A stretch of DNA of 14,646 nt from Planctomycetota bacterium (GTDB lineage Bacteria > Planctomycetota > Planctomycetia > Isosphaerales > Isosphaeraceae): assembly GCA_021778575.1 (NCBI GenBank), contig JAJYCH010000034.1:1-14646 (forward strand), written 5' to 3'. Within the stretch, counting starts at the first letter, position 1. Each line of letters starts with the position of its first letter. The translations under genes were made by a program, and so were the position numbers. The notes beneath the pieces are model-generated. The model did not search any database and was not told where the DNA came from. It worked only from the letters and a program-made list of their open reading frames with translations. Shown piece after piece: positions 5,784-13,900 of the stretch.

Positions 5784-6530
5784 TCAGTACGAACTATTAA
5801 CCGGCGCTGTCGTTCCACGTGAAACGACCGGCGATCGGGTCCGCTTCGGCTCGCCGAGCCGGTCGAGCAGGGCGTCGAGGATGTCCGCCGTCTTGCTCAG
5901 ACCCAGTCGTTCGCAACCGAGTTCGGCGAAGGCGAGGGCCGAGTCGAGGTCACGCATCCCACCGGCGGCCTTGACCTTCACCGGGGAAGGGGACTCGCGG
6001 AGCATCAGCAGGATATCCTCGCGGGTGGCTCCGCCCGTGCCGTAGCCGGTCGAGGTCTTCACGTAGTCGGCCTTCACCGCGGCGCAGATGGCGCAGAGGC
6101 GAGCTTTCTGCTCGTCGTTGAGATAGCAATTCTCGAAGATCACCTTCACGATCGCCGAGTGAGCATGGGCGACCGCGACGACTCCGGCGATGTCATCGCT
6201 CACCGCCGCCCATTCGCCGCCGATCACCTGGCCGATGTTGACGACCATGTCGAGTTCCGTCGCGCCGTCGGCGATGGCCTGACGGGATTCGAGAACCTTC
6301 AGGCTCGAAGCATGTCCACCGTGGGGGAAGCCGATCGTCGTGCCGACGTTAACCACCGTTCCCGCCAGAAGCTTCGCCGCCAGGCTCACGGCGAACGGCT
6401 TGATGCAGACGCTGGCCACTCCGTAATCGGCCGCGAGGCGGCAGCCGTCTTCGAGTTCGGCCGTGGTCATCGTGGGAGCGAGCAACGAATGGTCGATCCG
6501 CCGGGCGATCGCGTCGTAAGTCAAGTTCAT
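5784..6530 (-). CDS. deoC: Deoxyribose-phosphate aldolase
   Basis: DERA reversibly cleaves 2-deoxyribose 5-phosphate to glyceraldehyde 3-phosphate and acetaldehyde in deoxynucleoside catabolism, in the cytosol. The 248-residue sequence has RIDHSLLAPT at 11-20, GFPHGGH at 67-73, ELDMVVN at 92-98 with Asp94, the Schiff-base Lys158 in YVKTSTGYG (156-164), and Lys187 in KVKAAGG (185-191); these correspond to Asp102, Lys167 and Lys201 of the E. coli enzyme. The phosphate-binding end reads RLGLSKTADI rather than the common G-T-S type. After LLDRLGE (227) there is a 21-residue polar tail with no counterpart in the barrel. The DNA for tail residues 235-240 is a parS-like site. The gene starts 33 nt after the membrane-protein gene on the same strand and is probably cotranscribed with it. 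No clear Shine-Dalgarno; the start is chosen by the conserved N-terminus. Confidence 0.95.
   Translation of the reverse strand: MNLTYDAIARRIDHSLLAPTMTTAELEDGCRLAADYGVASVCIKPFAVSLAAKLLAGTVVNVGTTIGFPHGGHASSLKVLESRQAIADGATELDMVVNIGQVIGGEWAAVSDDIAGVVAVAHAHSAIVKVIFENCYLNDEQKARLCAICAAVKADYVKTSTGYGTGGATREDILLMLRESPSPVKVKAAGGMRDLDSALAFAELGCERLGLSKTADILDALLDRLGEPKRTRSPVVSRGTTAPVNSSY
5811..5826. promoter_or_regulatory. parS: parS-like centromere site (ParB loading site)
   Basis: CGTTCCACGTGAAACG matches the general bacterial parS consensus TGTTNCACGTGAAACA at every position except the two outermost, which are changed symmetrically (C...G for T...A) so the dyad is kept. A match to the 13 fixed central bases is expected by chance about 0.0004 times in a window of this size with even base use. 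It lies 2.2 kb from parB, inside the 3' end of deoC. ParB binding itself is inference. Confidence 0.85.
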
Positions 6531-6563
6531 GGCTGGTTCTCGGTCCGATGGAGCGATGGGAGA

Positions 6564-7817
6564 TCAAAAATCGGCGACCGAACCGCGAGGGACCCGAGGA
6601 AAGGCTCGTTTCATCGCGAGGTTGGGTCGGAACATCAACAGGATCACCAGCGGCAGATAGAGCACCACCAGCGTTCCACCCGCGTCGAGGTACCAGAACT
6701 GGCTGGCGACGAGCAAGGCGGCCGACAGTCCAATCAGCTCGCCGAGATTCTTTTCCGTGGGCAAGAGTGTCACGGCAATCACCAGGGCCAGGTAGACAAT
6801 CAAGACCGGCAGGCGATAACTGGGCTCGATTCCCGACCAGAAACTACCCAGGGCAGGGGCCTCGACTCCGGGTAAGAGTCCCGCCTCGGCGAGGCTCCGG
6901 GCTCCGAGTGCCCGAGCCCAGGCGTCGAGTCCGGGAACCAGCAGCCCCAGCAACCCGCAGACCGAGGCGACGGCGACGCCACACGCCACGAATCGCCAGA
7001 AGCCTCGTTTCCGGTAGAAACCGGCCCAGAGCGGAATCAAGCCCAGACAGGCGGGCATCCAGCCCGACGCCAGCCCGATCAGCACTCCGGCGACGATCGG
7101 CCGGGTATAGAAAAAGAGCGCCGCGACCACCAGCGCCGCCGGGATCAATTGCCCGGTATCGACGAGCGCGAACCGCGAATACGGCAAGAGCAGGTAACAA
7201 GTCGCCGCCGACAGGCCGGAAATGGGGCGGTCGAAATGCTTCCAACCCACTCCGATCAATCCCAGAACCAGACCGATCTGCGCCAGGCAGGCGAGCACTC
7301 GCTTGAGGATCACCCGAGGCGTCTCGCTGGTCCGGATCGAGGAGCCCAGCGGTGAGTTCTTCATCGCTTCCTCGACGAGCGATTCCCCCGGCGGTTTTTC
7401 GGCCCACTTATCGGGCTTCGAGTCGGCCGGGTTGCGCTTGGTGCCTTCCTCGACGGGTAGGCTGACGGTCTCGGCAATGAACAGACCGATCACTCCGACC
7501 GCCAGGCAAGCCAGTCCCGAGGCGTTCAGATTTGGTTCGAGCAAGGGCCGGCGCGTCAGTCCCAGGTCGAGCAGGCAGCGGACCAGCCAGAGAAACGAAC
7601 CCAGAAAGAGCCAGAAGAACGCCCACCAGGGGGGGTCGCTCCGATGACCGACCAGGATCATCATGCCGGGAGCCAGAACGAAGATCAGCACGAGGTCGAG
7701 GTTGCGGATACTCCAGAACCGGCCGAACTTGAAGAACAAGGTGACGCAGAGCAGGAGGGTCCCGAACACCCAGGTATTTGTCCCGATTCCCAGGTCGGCT
7801 ACCAACGAACCATTCAC
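6564..7817 (-). CDS. Polytopic membrane protein of unknown function (GT-C-like?)
   Basis: This protein of 417 residues starts from a GTG with GAGAGG shortly upstream. The N-terminus has a hydrophobic helix (15-30), then RFWSIRNLDLVL (33-44) leading into further helices to about 118. A charged soluble linker (121-168) follows, then roughly seven or eight more hydrophobic segments (175-400). The stretch from HFDRPISG (194-201) through TRPIVAGVLIGLASGWMP (238-255) to FYRKRGFW (267-274) loosely resembles the mid-region of GT87/DUF2029-type polyprenyl-phosphate-dependent mannosyltransferases, but no N-terminal catalytic acidic loop is visible, so I do not assign a function. It sits between rnc (165 nt away) and deoC (33 nt away) on the same strand. 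It is complete, with normal base use and no sign of frameshift. Confidence 0.8.
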   Translation of the reverse strand: MNGSLVADLGIGTNTWVFGTLLLCVTLFFKFGRFWSIRNLDLVLIFVLAPGMMILVGHRSDPPWWAFFWLFLGSFLWLVRCLLDLGLTRRPLLEPNLNASGLACLAVGVIGLFIAETVSLPVEEGTKRNPADSKPDKWAEKPPGESLVEEAMKNSPLGSSIRTSETPRVILKRVLACLAQIGLVLGLIGVGWKHFDRPISGLSAATCYLLLPYSRFALVDTGQLIPAALVVAALFFYTRPIVAGVLIGLASGWMPACLGLIPLWAGFYRKRGFWRFVACGVAVASVCGLLGLLVPGLDAWARALGARSLAEAGLLPGVEAPALGSFWSGIEPSYRLPVLIVYLALVIAVTLLPTEKNLGELIGLSAALLVASQFWYLDAGGTLVVLYLPLVILLMFRPNLAMKRAFPRVPRGSVADF

Positions 7818-7835
7818 GACTGCCTCTCGATCGCC

Positions 7836-7862
7836 GTACTCCGCCGACCAGCGGAGGAGTAC
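7836..7862. repeat. Inverted repeat in the rnc/membrane-gene gap
   Basis: GTACTCC (7836-7842) pairs with GGAGTAC (7856-7862), and inner GC pairs can extend the stem with a bulge. It is 19 nt upstream of the GTG start of the membrane protein and could form in its leader. A second, weaker pair, TGCGAGG/CCTCGCA (7945-7951, 7969-7975), lies next to the rnc stop. Neither has a T-run, so terminator function is unproven. Confidence 0.4.
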
Positions 7863-7982
7863 TAGCCCGATTCGACTCTCGAAGCGAACCCGAATGGTGG
7901 GCCATTCTAGGGAACCCGGCGCACCCGTCGCAAGAGACTGGATTTGCGAGGCGGGGCAGGGGAGGCAACCTCGCAGTCCGAC

Positions 7983-8708
7983 TTATTCCGCCTCGAACGG
8001 AATCGGTTCGCCGGTCAACTGGCTCAGCGCGTTGAGCGCCGCGCGTTGCTCGGCGTCCTTCTTGTTGCGGCCCCAGGCGGGCGGATAATGCTGCTTGCCG
8101 ATCGAAGCGGCCATCTTGAAGCACTTGGAGTGATCGGGCCCTTTTTCGTCGAGGAGCAAATAAGTCGGGGTCTCGCCGAACTGCCGCTGCGCGATCTGCT
8201 GGAGGTTGCTCTTGTGGTTCGTCCCCATCGAACCTTCGACGGTCTCGTCGATCTCGGCCTCGATGTGCTCTACGATGAACCGGCGGGCCGCTTCCATCCC
8301 GCCATCCAGGAAAATGGCGCCGACCAGGCTCTCGAACACGTCGGCCAGGACGGACGACGGCGTGCTCTCCTGCGAGCCCATTCCCTTGCCGAAAATCAAG
8401 AACTCCTCGAAACCGAGCCGTTCCGAGATCTTGGCGCAGGTCCGTCGCGAGACGACCACGGACTTGATCCGGGTCAATTCGCCTTCGAGATACTCAGGAA
8501 ACTTGAGAAAAAGCAACTCGCAAACAATTGCTCCCAGGATCGCGTCGCCGAGAAATTCGAGCCGTTCGTTCGAGGCCAGCCGGTGGTCGGCCCCCGAGGC
8601 GTGAGTCAGCGCGGAGCGCAGGTACGCCGGGTTCCGGAAGGTGTAACCCAGCACATCCTGGCAGAGCTCGAAGATCGATGGGGCTTCGCGTTGGCTCGGC
8701 TCACTCAT
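7983..8708 (-). CDS. rnc: Ribonuclease III
   Basis: RNase III cuts double-stranded RNA, notably in rRNA precursor processing and mRNA decay. The 241-residue protein has the family signature NERLEFLGD at 47-55, with metal ligands Glu51 and Asp55, and the second acidic pair Asp123 and Glu126 in LADVFESLVGA (121-131). The C-terminal double-stranded RNA-binding domain spans about 165-232, ending in GRNKKDAEQRAALNAL (213-228), the classic G-x-x-K-K-x-A-E helix. The size is normal and all catalytic positions are present. It is the first gene of the minus-strand group and is divergent from the Gly-rich TPR gene, with 199 nt between them. No Shine-Dalgarno is seen before ATG 8708. Unlike many bacteria, it is not next to era, acpP or smc here. 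Confidence 0.96.
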   Translation of the reverse strand: MSEPSQREAPSIFELCQDVLGYTFRNPAYLRSALTHASGADHRLASNERLEFLGDAILGAIVCELLFLKFPEYLEGELTRIKSVVVSRRTCAKISERLGFEEFLIFGKGMGSQESTPSSVLADVFESLVGAIFLDGGMEAARRFIVEHIEAEIDETVEGSMGTNHKSNLQQIAQRQFGETPTYLLLDEKGPDHSKCFKMAASIGKQHYPPAWGRNKKDAEQRAALNALSQLTGEPIPFEAE

Positions 8709-8832
8709 GCTTTTTCGCCAACTCAGAGATCTTCTGGAACCGGAAGGTAACCGATTTCGAAGCTACTCCCATCAGACCCGGAAGTCAACCAGCGGTCCGG
8801 CCGCGGATTCGGGAAAGTGGTCGGCAACCGGA

Positions 8833-8861
8833 TTGCCAAGCGTGAGGGAAATGGAGATAAT
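8833..8861 (+). promoter_or_regulatory. Sigma70-type promoter for the Gly/Tyr-rich TPR gene
   Basis: TTGCCA (8833-8838) and GATAAT (8856-8861), each 5 of 6 to consensus, are 17 nt apart. The start site would be near 8868, giving a leader of about 40 nt that ends in a strong ribosome-binding site. Confidence 0.6.
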
Positions 8862-8891
8862 CAAGAATCGGAACCCGATCGATTCGTAAGG

Positions 8892-8899
8892 AAGGAGGT
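8892..8899 (+). promoter_or_regulatory. Shine-Dalgarno of the Gly/Tyr-rich TPR gene
   Basis: AAGGAGGT lies 8 nt before ATG 8908, an ideal match and spacing. It fixes the start and suggests high expression. Confidence 0.85.
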
Positions 8900-8907
8900 C
8901 GGGTCGC

Positions 8908-9930
8908 ATGTCTCCAGTCGTTCGGCCTTACTGGCTCGTCCTGGTTTTTGGTCTGACCTCACTGGTCCAGGCCCAGCCCATTCTTGCTCTGCCCACAGTG
9001 GTTCTGGCGCTCCACGGCGGCTATGGTCACTCCGGCGGCTCAATCCATGGCTCGTCGGCCGGTTTCGCGGCCAGCGGGTTTTCTCCGAATGGCCACGGTG
9101 GCATGAACCACGGAGTTCCCGGCGGCTTCCTGGCCAGCGGGTTCTCGAATCATTACGGTGGTTACGGCGGTTACGGATCACCCTATGGCTTTGGGGGTGG
9201 TTATGGTTTTGGTCTCGGATATGGTTACGGCTATACCCAGAACTATGGTTACGGCTTCGCCTCGCCCCTGGTGTATAACTACGCGACCGCGATTCCGGTC
9301 ATCTGGCCGGTCTTCGTGCCCACTCCGATCGCCGGTGGTGGATTTGGTGGTAGTGGATTTGGTGGTGGTGGAGGGGGTCGTGGCGGTTTGATGCTTCCCA
9401 TGCCTCCCATGCAAGCCGCCAATCCGAACCCTGCGCCTCGGGCTCGCAACACGGTCCGAGCGAAGGAACTGGTCGAGATCGGCGATCGCTCGTTCAAGGC
9501 GGGGAACATCAAGCGGGCCGAGGAGAAATACCAGCTCGCGGCCCGGACCGATCCCACCATTCCGAACCCACACGTCCATATGGCTCAGGTCTCGCTTTCC
9601 CGGGGCGATTACGTGGCGGCGGCCGATCATTTGCGCGACGCCGTGACCATCGCCGGTGATGGTGGCTGGCTTCTCAATGCTCCCGATATCCAGGCGATCT
9701 TTGGCGAGCCGGCAAACTTCGCGCGGCAACTGGCCCGGCTCGAATCGCACCTCCAGGCCAACCCGACGGATCGTGACGCCTGGTTCGTTCTCGGGGCGGA
9801 GTATTATCTCTCCGGGCGCAGCAAGCAAGCCGCCGACGTCTTTCAGCGACTGACCGATCGAAAGCCTGACGAGGCGCTCGCGGCGTTCATGGACGCCTCG
9901 AAAACCAAGCTTCCCGCCGCCGTGAATTGA
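8908..9930 (+). CDS. Secreted Gly/Tyr-rich protein with C-terminal TPR repeats
   Basis: This protein has 340 residues. The N-terminus has a Sec-type signal peptide with cleavage likely after VQA (residue 22). Residues 37-165 are low-complexity, dominated by Gly, Tyr, His, Ser and Phe (GYGGYGSPYGFGGGYGFGLG at 85-104, later GGGFGGSGFGGGGGG). They contain a doubled unit F-x-A-S-G-F-S (53-59 and 74-80), also visible in DNA as GGCCAGCGGGTT at 9069 and 9132. A Pro/Met/Asn linker leads to an alpha-helical region (183-330) with two to three TPR-like units (AEEKYQLAARTDPTIPNPH, AWFVLGAEYYLSGRSKQAAD). It is probably periplasmic or surface-exposed, with the TPR part binding a partner and the Gly/Tyr-rich part sticky, structural or disordered. 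The strong promoter and ribosome-binding site fit an abundant envelope protein. I do not recognise a named family beyond TPR. Confidence 0.85.
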   Translation: MSPVVRPYWLVLVFGLTSLVQAQPILALPTVVLALHGGYGHSGGSIHGSSAGFAASGFSPNGHGGMNHGVPGGFLASGFSNHYGGYGGYGSPYGFGGGYGFGLGYGYGYTQNYGYGFASPLVYNYATAIPVIWPVFVPTPIAGGGFGGSGFGGGGGGRGGLMLPMPPMQAANPNPAPRARNTVRAKELVEIGDRSFKAGNIKRAEEKYQLAARTDPTIPNPHVHMAQVSLSRGDYVAAADHLRDAVTIAGDGGWLLNAPDIQAIFGEPANFARQLARLESHLQANPTDRDAWFVLGAEYYLSGRSKQAADVFQRLTDRKPDEALAAFMDASKTKLPAAVN

Positions 9931-9953
9931 TCGAATCCGAGTCATCACGAACC

Positions 9954-10907
9954 ATGCCCGAGATTCTTCGCTACTACGCCGCCGCTTGCCAGACCGATTT
10001 GCCCTGTTTGCCCGATCGATCGGGACTTGATGAGCGAGTCACCACGCTCCTGGGAATGATCGATCGGGCCGTGATCGGTTACGAGCCCTTCTTCGATATC
10101 AAGCTCATCGTCTTTCCGGAATTCGCCCACACGCCGCCGATTTATCCGACCGTCGCCGAGCTTCGCGACCGACTGGCGGTTCCGATCCCCAACGACCAGA
10201 CCGATCGCTACCAGGCCAAGGCGAAAGAGCAGGGGATCTACATCCAGACCGGGACTTTTCTCGAAGTCGACCCGAAATGGGCGGGCGTGGTCTTCAACAC
10301 CACCTGCCTGATCGGACCGGACGGATTGCTGGCGAAGTACCGGAAGGTGAACCCCTGGCTCCCCTGGGAGGTTCACGCCAGCCCTCATGACCTTCCGGGC
10401 TACGACGAACCGCTGTTCCCGGTCGTCGAGACCGAGATTGGCCGCCTCGGGGCGGCGATCTGTTACGACTGGCTGTTTCCCGAAGCGATCCGGGCTCTGG
10501 CTGTCGCCGGCGCGGAGGTTCTGATTCGGGTCTCGGCTTACATGGACCCGTGGGGGGCCTCGCCGCCGATGGACTGGTGGACCCTGTTCAATCGGGCTCG
10601 GGCGGTCGAGAACTTCGCCTACGTCGTGGCGGCGAACCAGGGAGCGTCGGCCACGAATTACCCGCCGTTCTCATGGCCGGGCGGAAGCATGGTCGTCGAT
10701 TTTGACGGCCGGATTCTGGCCCAGGCCGACCCTGGTCCGGGTGAAAAAATCGTGGTGGGACCGATCGACCTGGCCAGCCTTCGAGCCGAACGATCCCGAC
10801 GCCGGGGCCATGCTTTCCTCGACCATTTGCGAACCGAGGCGAATCGCGGTAAGTTCGCCTCCTTCTCCCACCCTGGCCCGCCCGGTCATCGCGAGAATGG
10901 CACATGA
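9954..10907 (+). CDS. Nitrilase-superfamily carbon-nitrogen hydrolase
   Basis: This protein of 317 residues has the nitrilase-fold catalytic triad in its usual contexts: Glu56 in VFPEFA (53-58), Lys131 in KYRKVNPW (128-135), and nucleophile Cys170 in AAICYDWLFPEAIR (167-180). RARAVENFAYVVAANQG (214-230) is the conserved late motif. The family hydrolyses amides, nitriles or carbamoyl groups, and some members run the reverse acyl transfer. The PW-x-P-W-E stretch after the Lys recalls aliphatic amidase/formamidase-like members, but the substrate cannot be read from sequence. No signal peptide, so cytosolic. I chose ATG 9954; a TTG at 9927 overlapping the previous stop would add nine residues with no support. 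The stop overlaps the next start as ATGA, implying coupled translation with the FG-GAP giant. The tail after about residue 305 is Pro/Gly/His-rich and probably disordered. Confidence 0.92.
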   Translation: MPEILRYYAAACQTDLPCLPDRSGLDERVTTLLGMIDRAVIGYEPFFDIKLIVFPEFAHTPPIYPTVAELRDRLAVPIPNDQTDRYQAKAKEQGIYIQTGTFLEVDPKWAGVVFNTTCLIGPDGLLAKYRKVNPWLPWEVHASPHDLPGYDEPLFPVVETEIGRLGAAICYDWLFPEAIRALAVAGAEVLIRVSAYMDPWGASPPMDWWTLFNRARAVENFAYVVAANQGASATNYPPFSWPGGSMVVDFDGRILAQADPGPGEKIVVGPIDLASLRAERSRRRGHAFLDHLRTEANRGKFASFSHPGPPGHRENGT

Positions 10908-13900
10908 CTCCGTCTGATCCGAAGCGACCGCAAGACCCCGTTTCCGGCGTCCCACCGATCGCTCCGAGGACCCGAGGCAATTTCCTCCGAATCGTCGTGC
11001 CGGTGATCAGTCTCATCGTGGGGTTGTCGATCGGCCTGGTGGCGCTCAAGCTGATCGACCGACCGCCGCCGAAGGTTGATTGGGCGACCCGCGACGAGAT
11101 CCCGCCCGACCAGCTCAGCACCGTCATCGACGCTCATTATCGCGGCCTGGGAGCGATGGAGCGCTACGAATATGAAATCGCGGCGCACGCCTTCGGTGAG
11201 GTCCACCAGAAAGCTCCCGGCTGGGTTCCCGGCGCGATCAATCTGGCCATCGCCCTGCTCAATCAAGGCGGCGAAGCCGAGGCCCGAGCGAAGGAAACCG
11301 GTCAAGGAGTCGTACCGGTCGAGGCGAAGAAGAATTTCGAGGTCGCCCACCAGCTTCTGACCGAGGTCATTGCCCGTCAACCAAGAAATCCTCACGCGCT
11401 CTATTCGCGGGGGATTATCCTGATGAATGGCGGATCATTCCTCGAAGCCAACGCCGACTTCCGGGCCGTCACCGAAATCGATCCGTTCGACGCCAACGCC
11501 TGGCTCGAACGCGGAGTGACCTTGACCGATCCCGACGCCTCGGTGGGGGTCATCGGTCCCAAATCGAAGCTGCTTCCCGAATTGATCTCCTATTATCGGA
11601 AAGCCCTCGAACTGAATCCCGGCCTGACCACGGCGATGTACAAGCTCTCGCAGGTCCAGGGCTATGCCGGCGACAAGGCCCAGCAAACCAAGCTTTACAC
11701 GCAGTTCATGGCCATGGACCCGGAGAAGAACTTCGCCGGTTCCGGAGACCTGGCCAAACTCGTCTACGGCGAGATGGGACGCTACGCCAAGATTCTCAAC
11801 CCCTTCGGACAGGAAAAGAACGCAGCCGAGACGGTCCCTTCGCCGCAATTTGAGCCGTTGCGCGAGATCCAGGTCATCCTGGCCTCGGCGACTCACTGGG
11901 CCGGACCAGCCGATTTCACCGGCCCCAATGTGATTTTTGGTCGGGCCCGAGCGCGGTTTGGTCAAGGGGTTGCCACGTTCGACGCCAACGGCGACGGCCG
12001 GCTCGATCTGTACTTGACGGCCGCCGTGGTTGGTCCCAAGGGCCTGCATGACGTTCTCTTGATCAATCGGGGCGACTACAAGTTCGAGGACGCCACGGCC
12101 TCGGCCGGGCTCCCCGAGGACCGGGCGGGGCTGGGTGTGGCCGCCGGTGATTTCGACGCCGACAAACGCGTCGATCTGTTCCTGACCGGCGTTGGCGACA
12201 ATCGGCTCTATCGCAACCTGGGTGGAAAATTCGTCGATCTGACCAAATCGGCGGGACTGGCGGATGCTCCCCCGGCGGTGACTCTGACGGCCCGCTGGCT
12301 CGACCTCGATCAGGACGGCGATCTCGACCTCTATGTCGTCAACCACGCCCCTTTGTCGGCTGCCGGCGCGTGTTTCAGCCTGAGCCCTCCAGCCTCGGGA
12401 ATCGCCAATCTTGCTTACCGGAACGATGGCCAGGCGGCCCCGGTTCCCGGCAAGATCAACTCGAACTGGGCCCCTCTGGCGGTCTCCACCGCCGACTTCG
12501 GCGCGACCGAAGGGCTCTCGATCGCTTTCACGCGTGCCTTTCCTGGAGCCGAGCATCTCTCGGCGGGAACGGCGCTGCATACCTCGGTCGCGGCTCTCGA
12601 TATCGACGACGATCGCGACATCGATCTGGTCGTCGGAAGTGATGCGGCCTCGCCCATCGCCATCGTCAACGACCGCGTGGGGCAGTTCCATTCCGAGGTT
12701 CTCAACGAGATCCGCCCCGCCACCGCGATCGTGGGGATGCTCGTCACGGACTCCGACAAGGACGGTCGATCCGACCTGATCGTCGTCGGACCCGCCGGCC
12801 GGGCCTCGGCCTGGCGGAATGCCACGACCCGGGACGAGAAGGGTTGGCATTTCCGCTTTGAATCAATCCCGATGAACGCCCGGAACTGGAGATCCGCGCA
12901 GGCGGTCGACCTCGATCTCGATACCTGGAGCGATCTGGTCGGGCTTCCCGATGATCCGGCGGCGACCATGCTCGCCTGGTCGCGAAATGGTGGTGCTCGG
13001 TTCGAGACCAAGACCCTACCGATCAAGCCCGACGGTCCAATCGACCCCTCGCTCTCGGGCTTCGCGGTCGCCGACCTGGTGGGTGATCCCTTGCCCGACC
13101 TCCTGATCCTTCGTGACGATCTGGCGCCCCGGCTCAGCCGGAACCTGGGCAACGGGATGCACTGGCTGGCGGTTGATCTGGCGGGCCAGTGGCATATCCC
13201 CCACGAACGAACGCGGACGAACTCGGAAGGGCTCGGAGCCCGGCTCTCGCTGGAAGGGCAGGGGCTAAACGTTCCTTTCGATCACACGACGGTCGAGGCC
13301 GGAACCGGACAGTCGGTCACGCCGGTCGTCCTGGGCATGGGCGCACAGAGCCTGGCCCCGCTCCTCCGGGTCCGCTGGCCCGATGGCGTCATCCAGTGCG
13401 AGCTGAACGTGACGGCCGACAAGACGCTCAAGCTCGTTGAGGTCAGCCGGAAAACCGGAAGCTGCCCGGTGCTTTTCACGTGGAACGGTCGACGGTTCGA
13501 GTGTCTGGGCGACTTCCTCGGTGGTGGCGGGATGGGATACCTGGTCAAGCCCGGAGTCTACGGCCAGCCCGATCGTGACGAATCCGTCGGGATCAGCCCC
13601 GAGCAACTCCAGCCGGTCGATGGCGTCTATCGGCTGAGCATCGTCGAGCCGATGGACGAAGTCGCCTATCTCGACAAGCTGACGCTCGACGTCATCGACC
13701 GTCCGCCCGGCATCAGCGCGACGCCCGACGAACGGTTCGCCCCCGAAGGACCTCGACCGACTGGCGAGATCCTCGCCTGGTCGCGGACGATCGAACCGGT
13801 CCGAGCGACCGACCACACCGGGCGTGACGTCACCAGCGAGATTCGCGCCTGGGATCGAAAGACGGTCGACCAGTTTGCCTTGCTGCGTGACTGGACCGGC

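Noticed and set aside
9927..9953. TTG start for the hydrolase overlapping the previous stop codon
   Set aside because: It has no ribosome-binding site and adds nine polar residues before the fold's first strand; ATG 9954 is more plausible.
10011..10024. 14-bp perfect palindrome CCCGATCGATCGGG
   Set aside because: Within the hydrolase coding region. GATCG-type words are very common throughout this window, so a palindrome of them has little weight.
11435..12850. A 471-codon minus-strand frame within the FG-GAP gene, and a similar 382-codon one at 13265-14413
   Set aside because: The plus strand is open for 1,247 codons with repeated calcium-loop motifs; the antisense products show only mirror repetition of those repeats.
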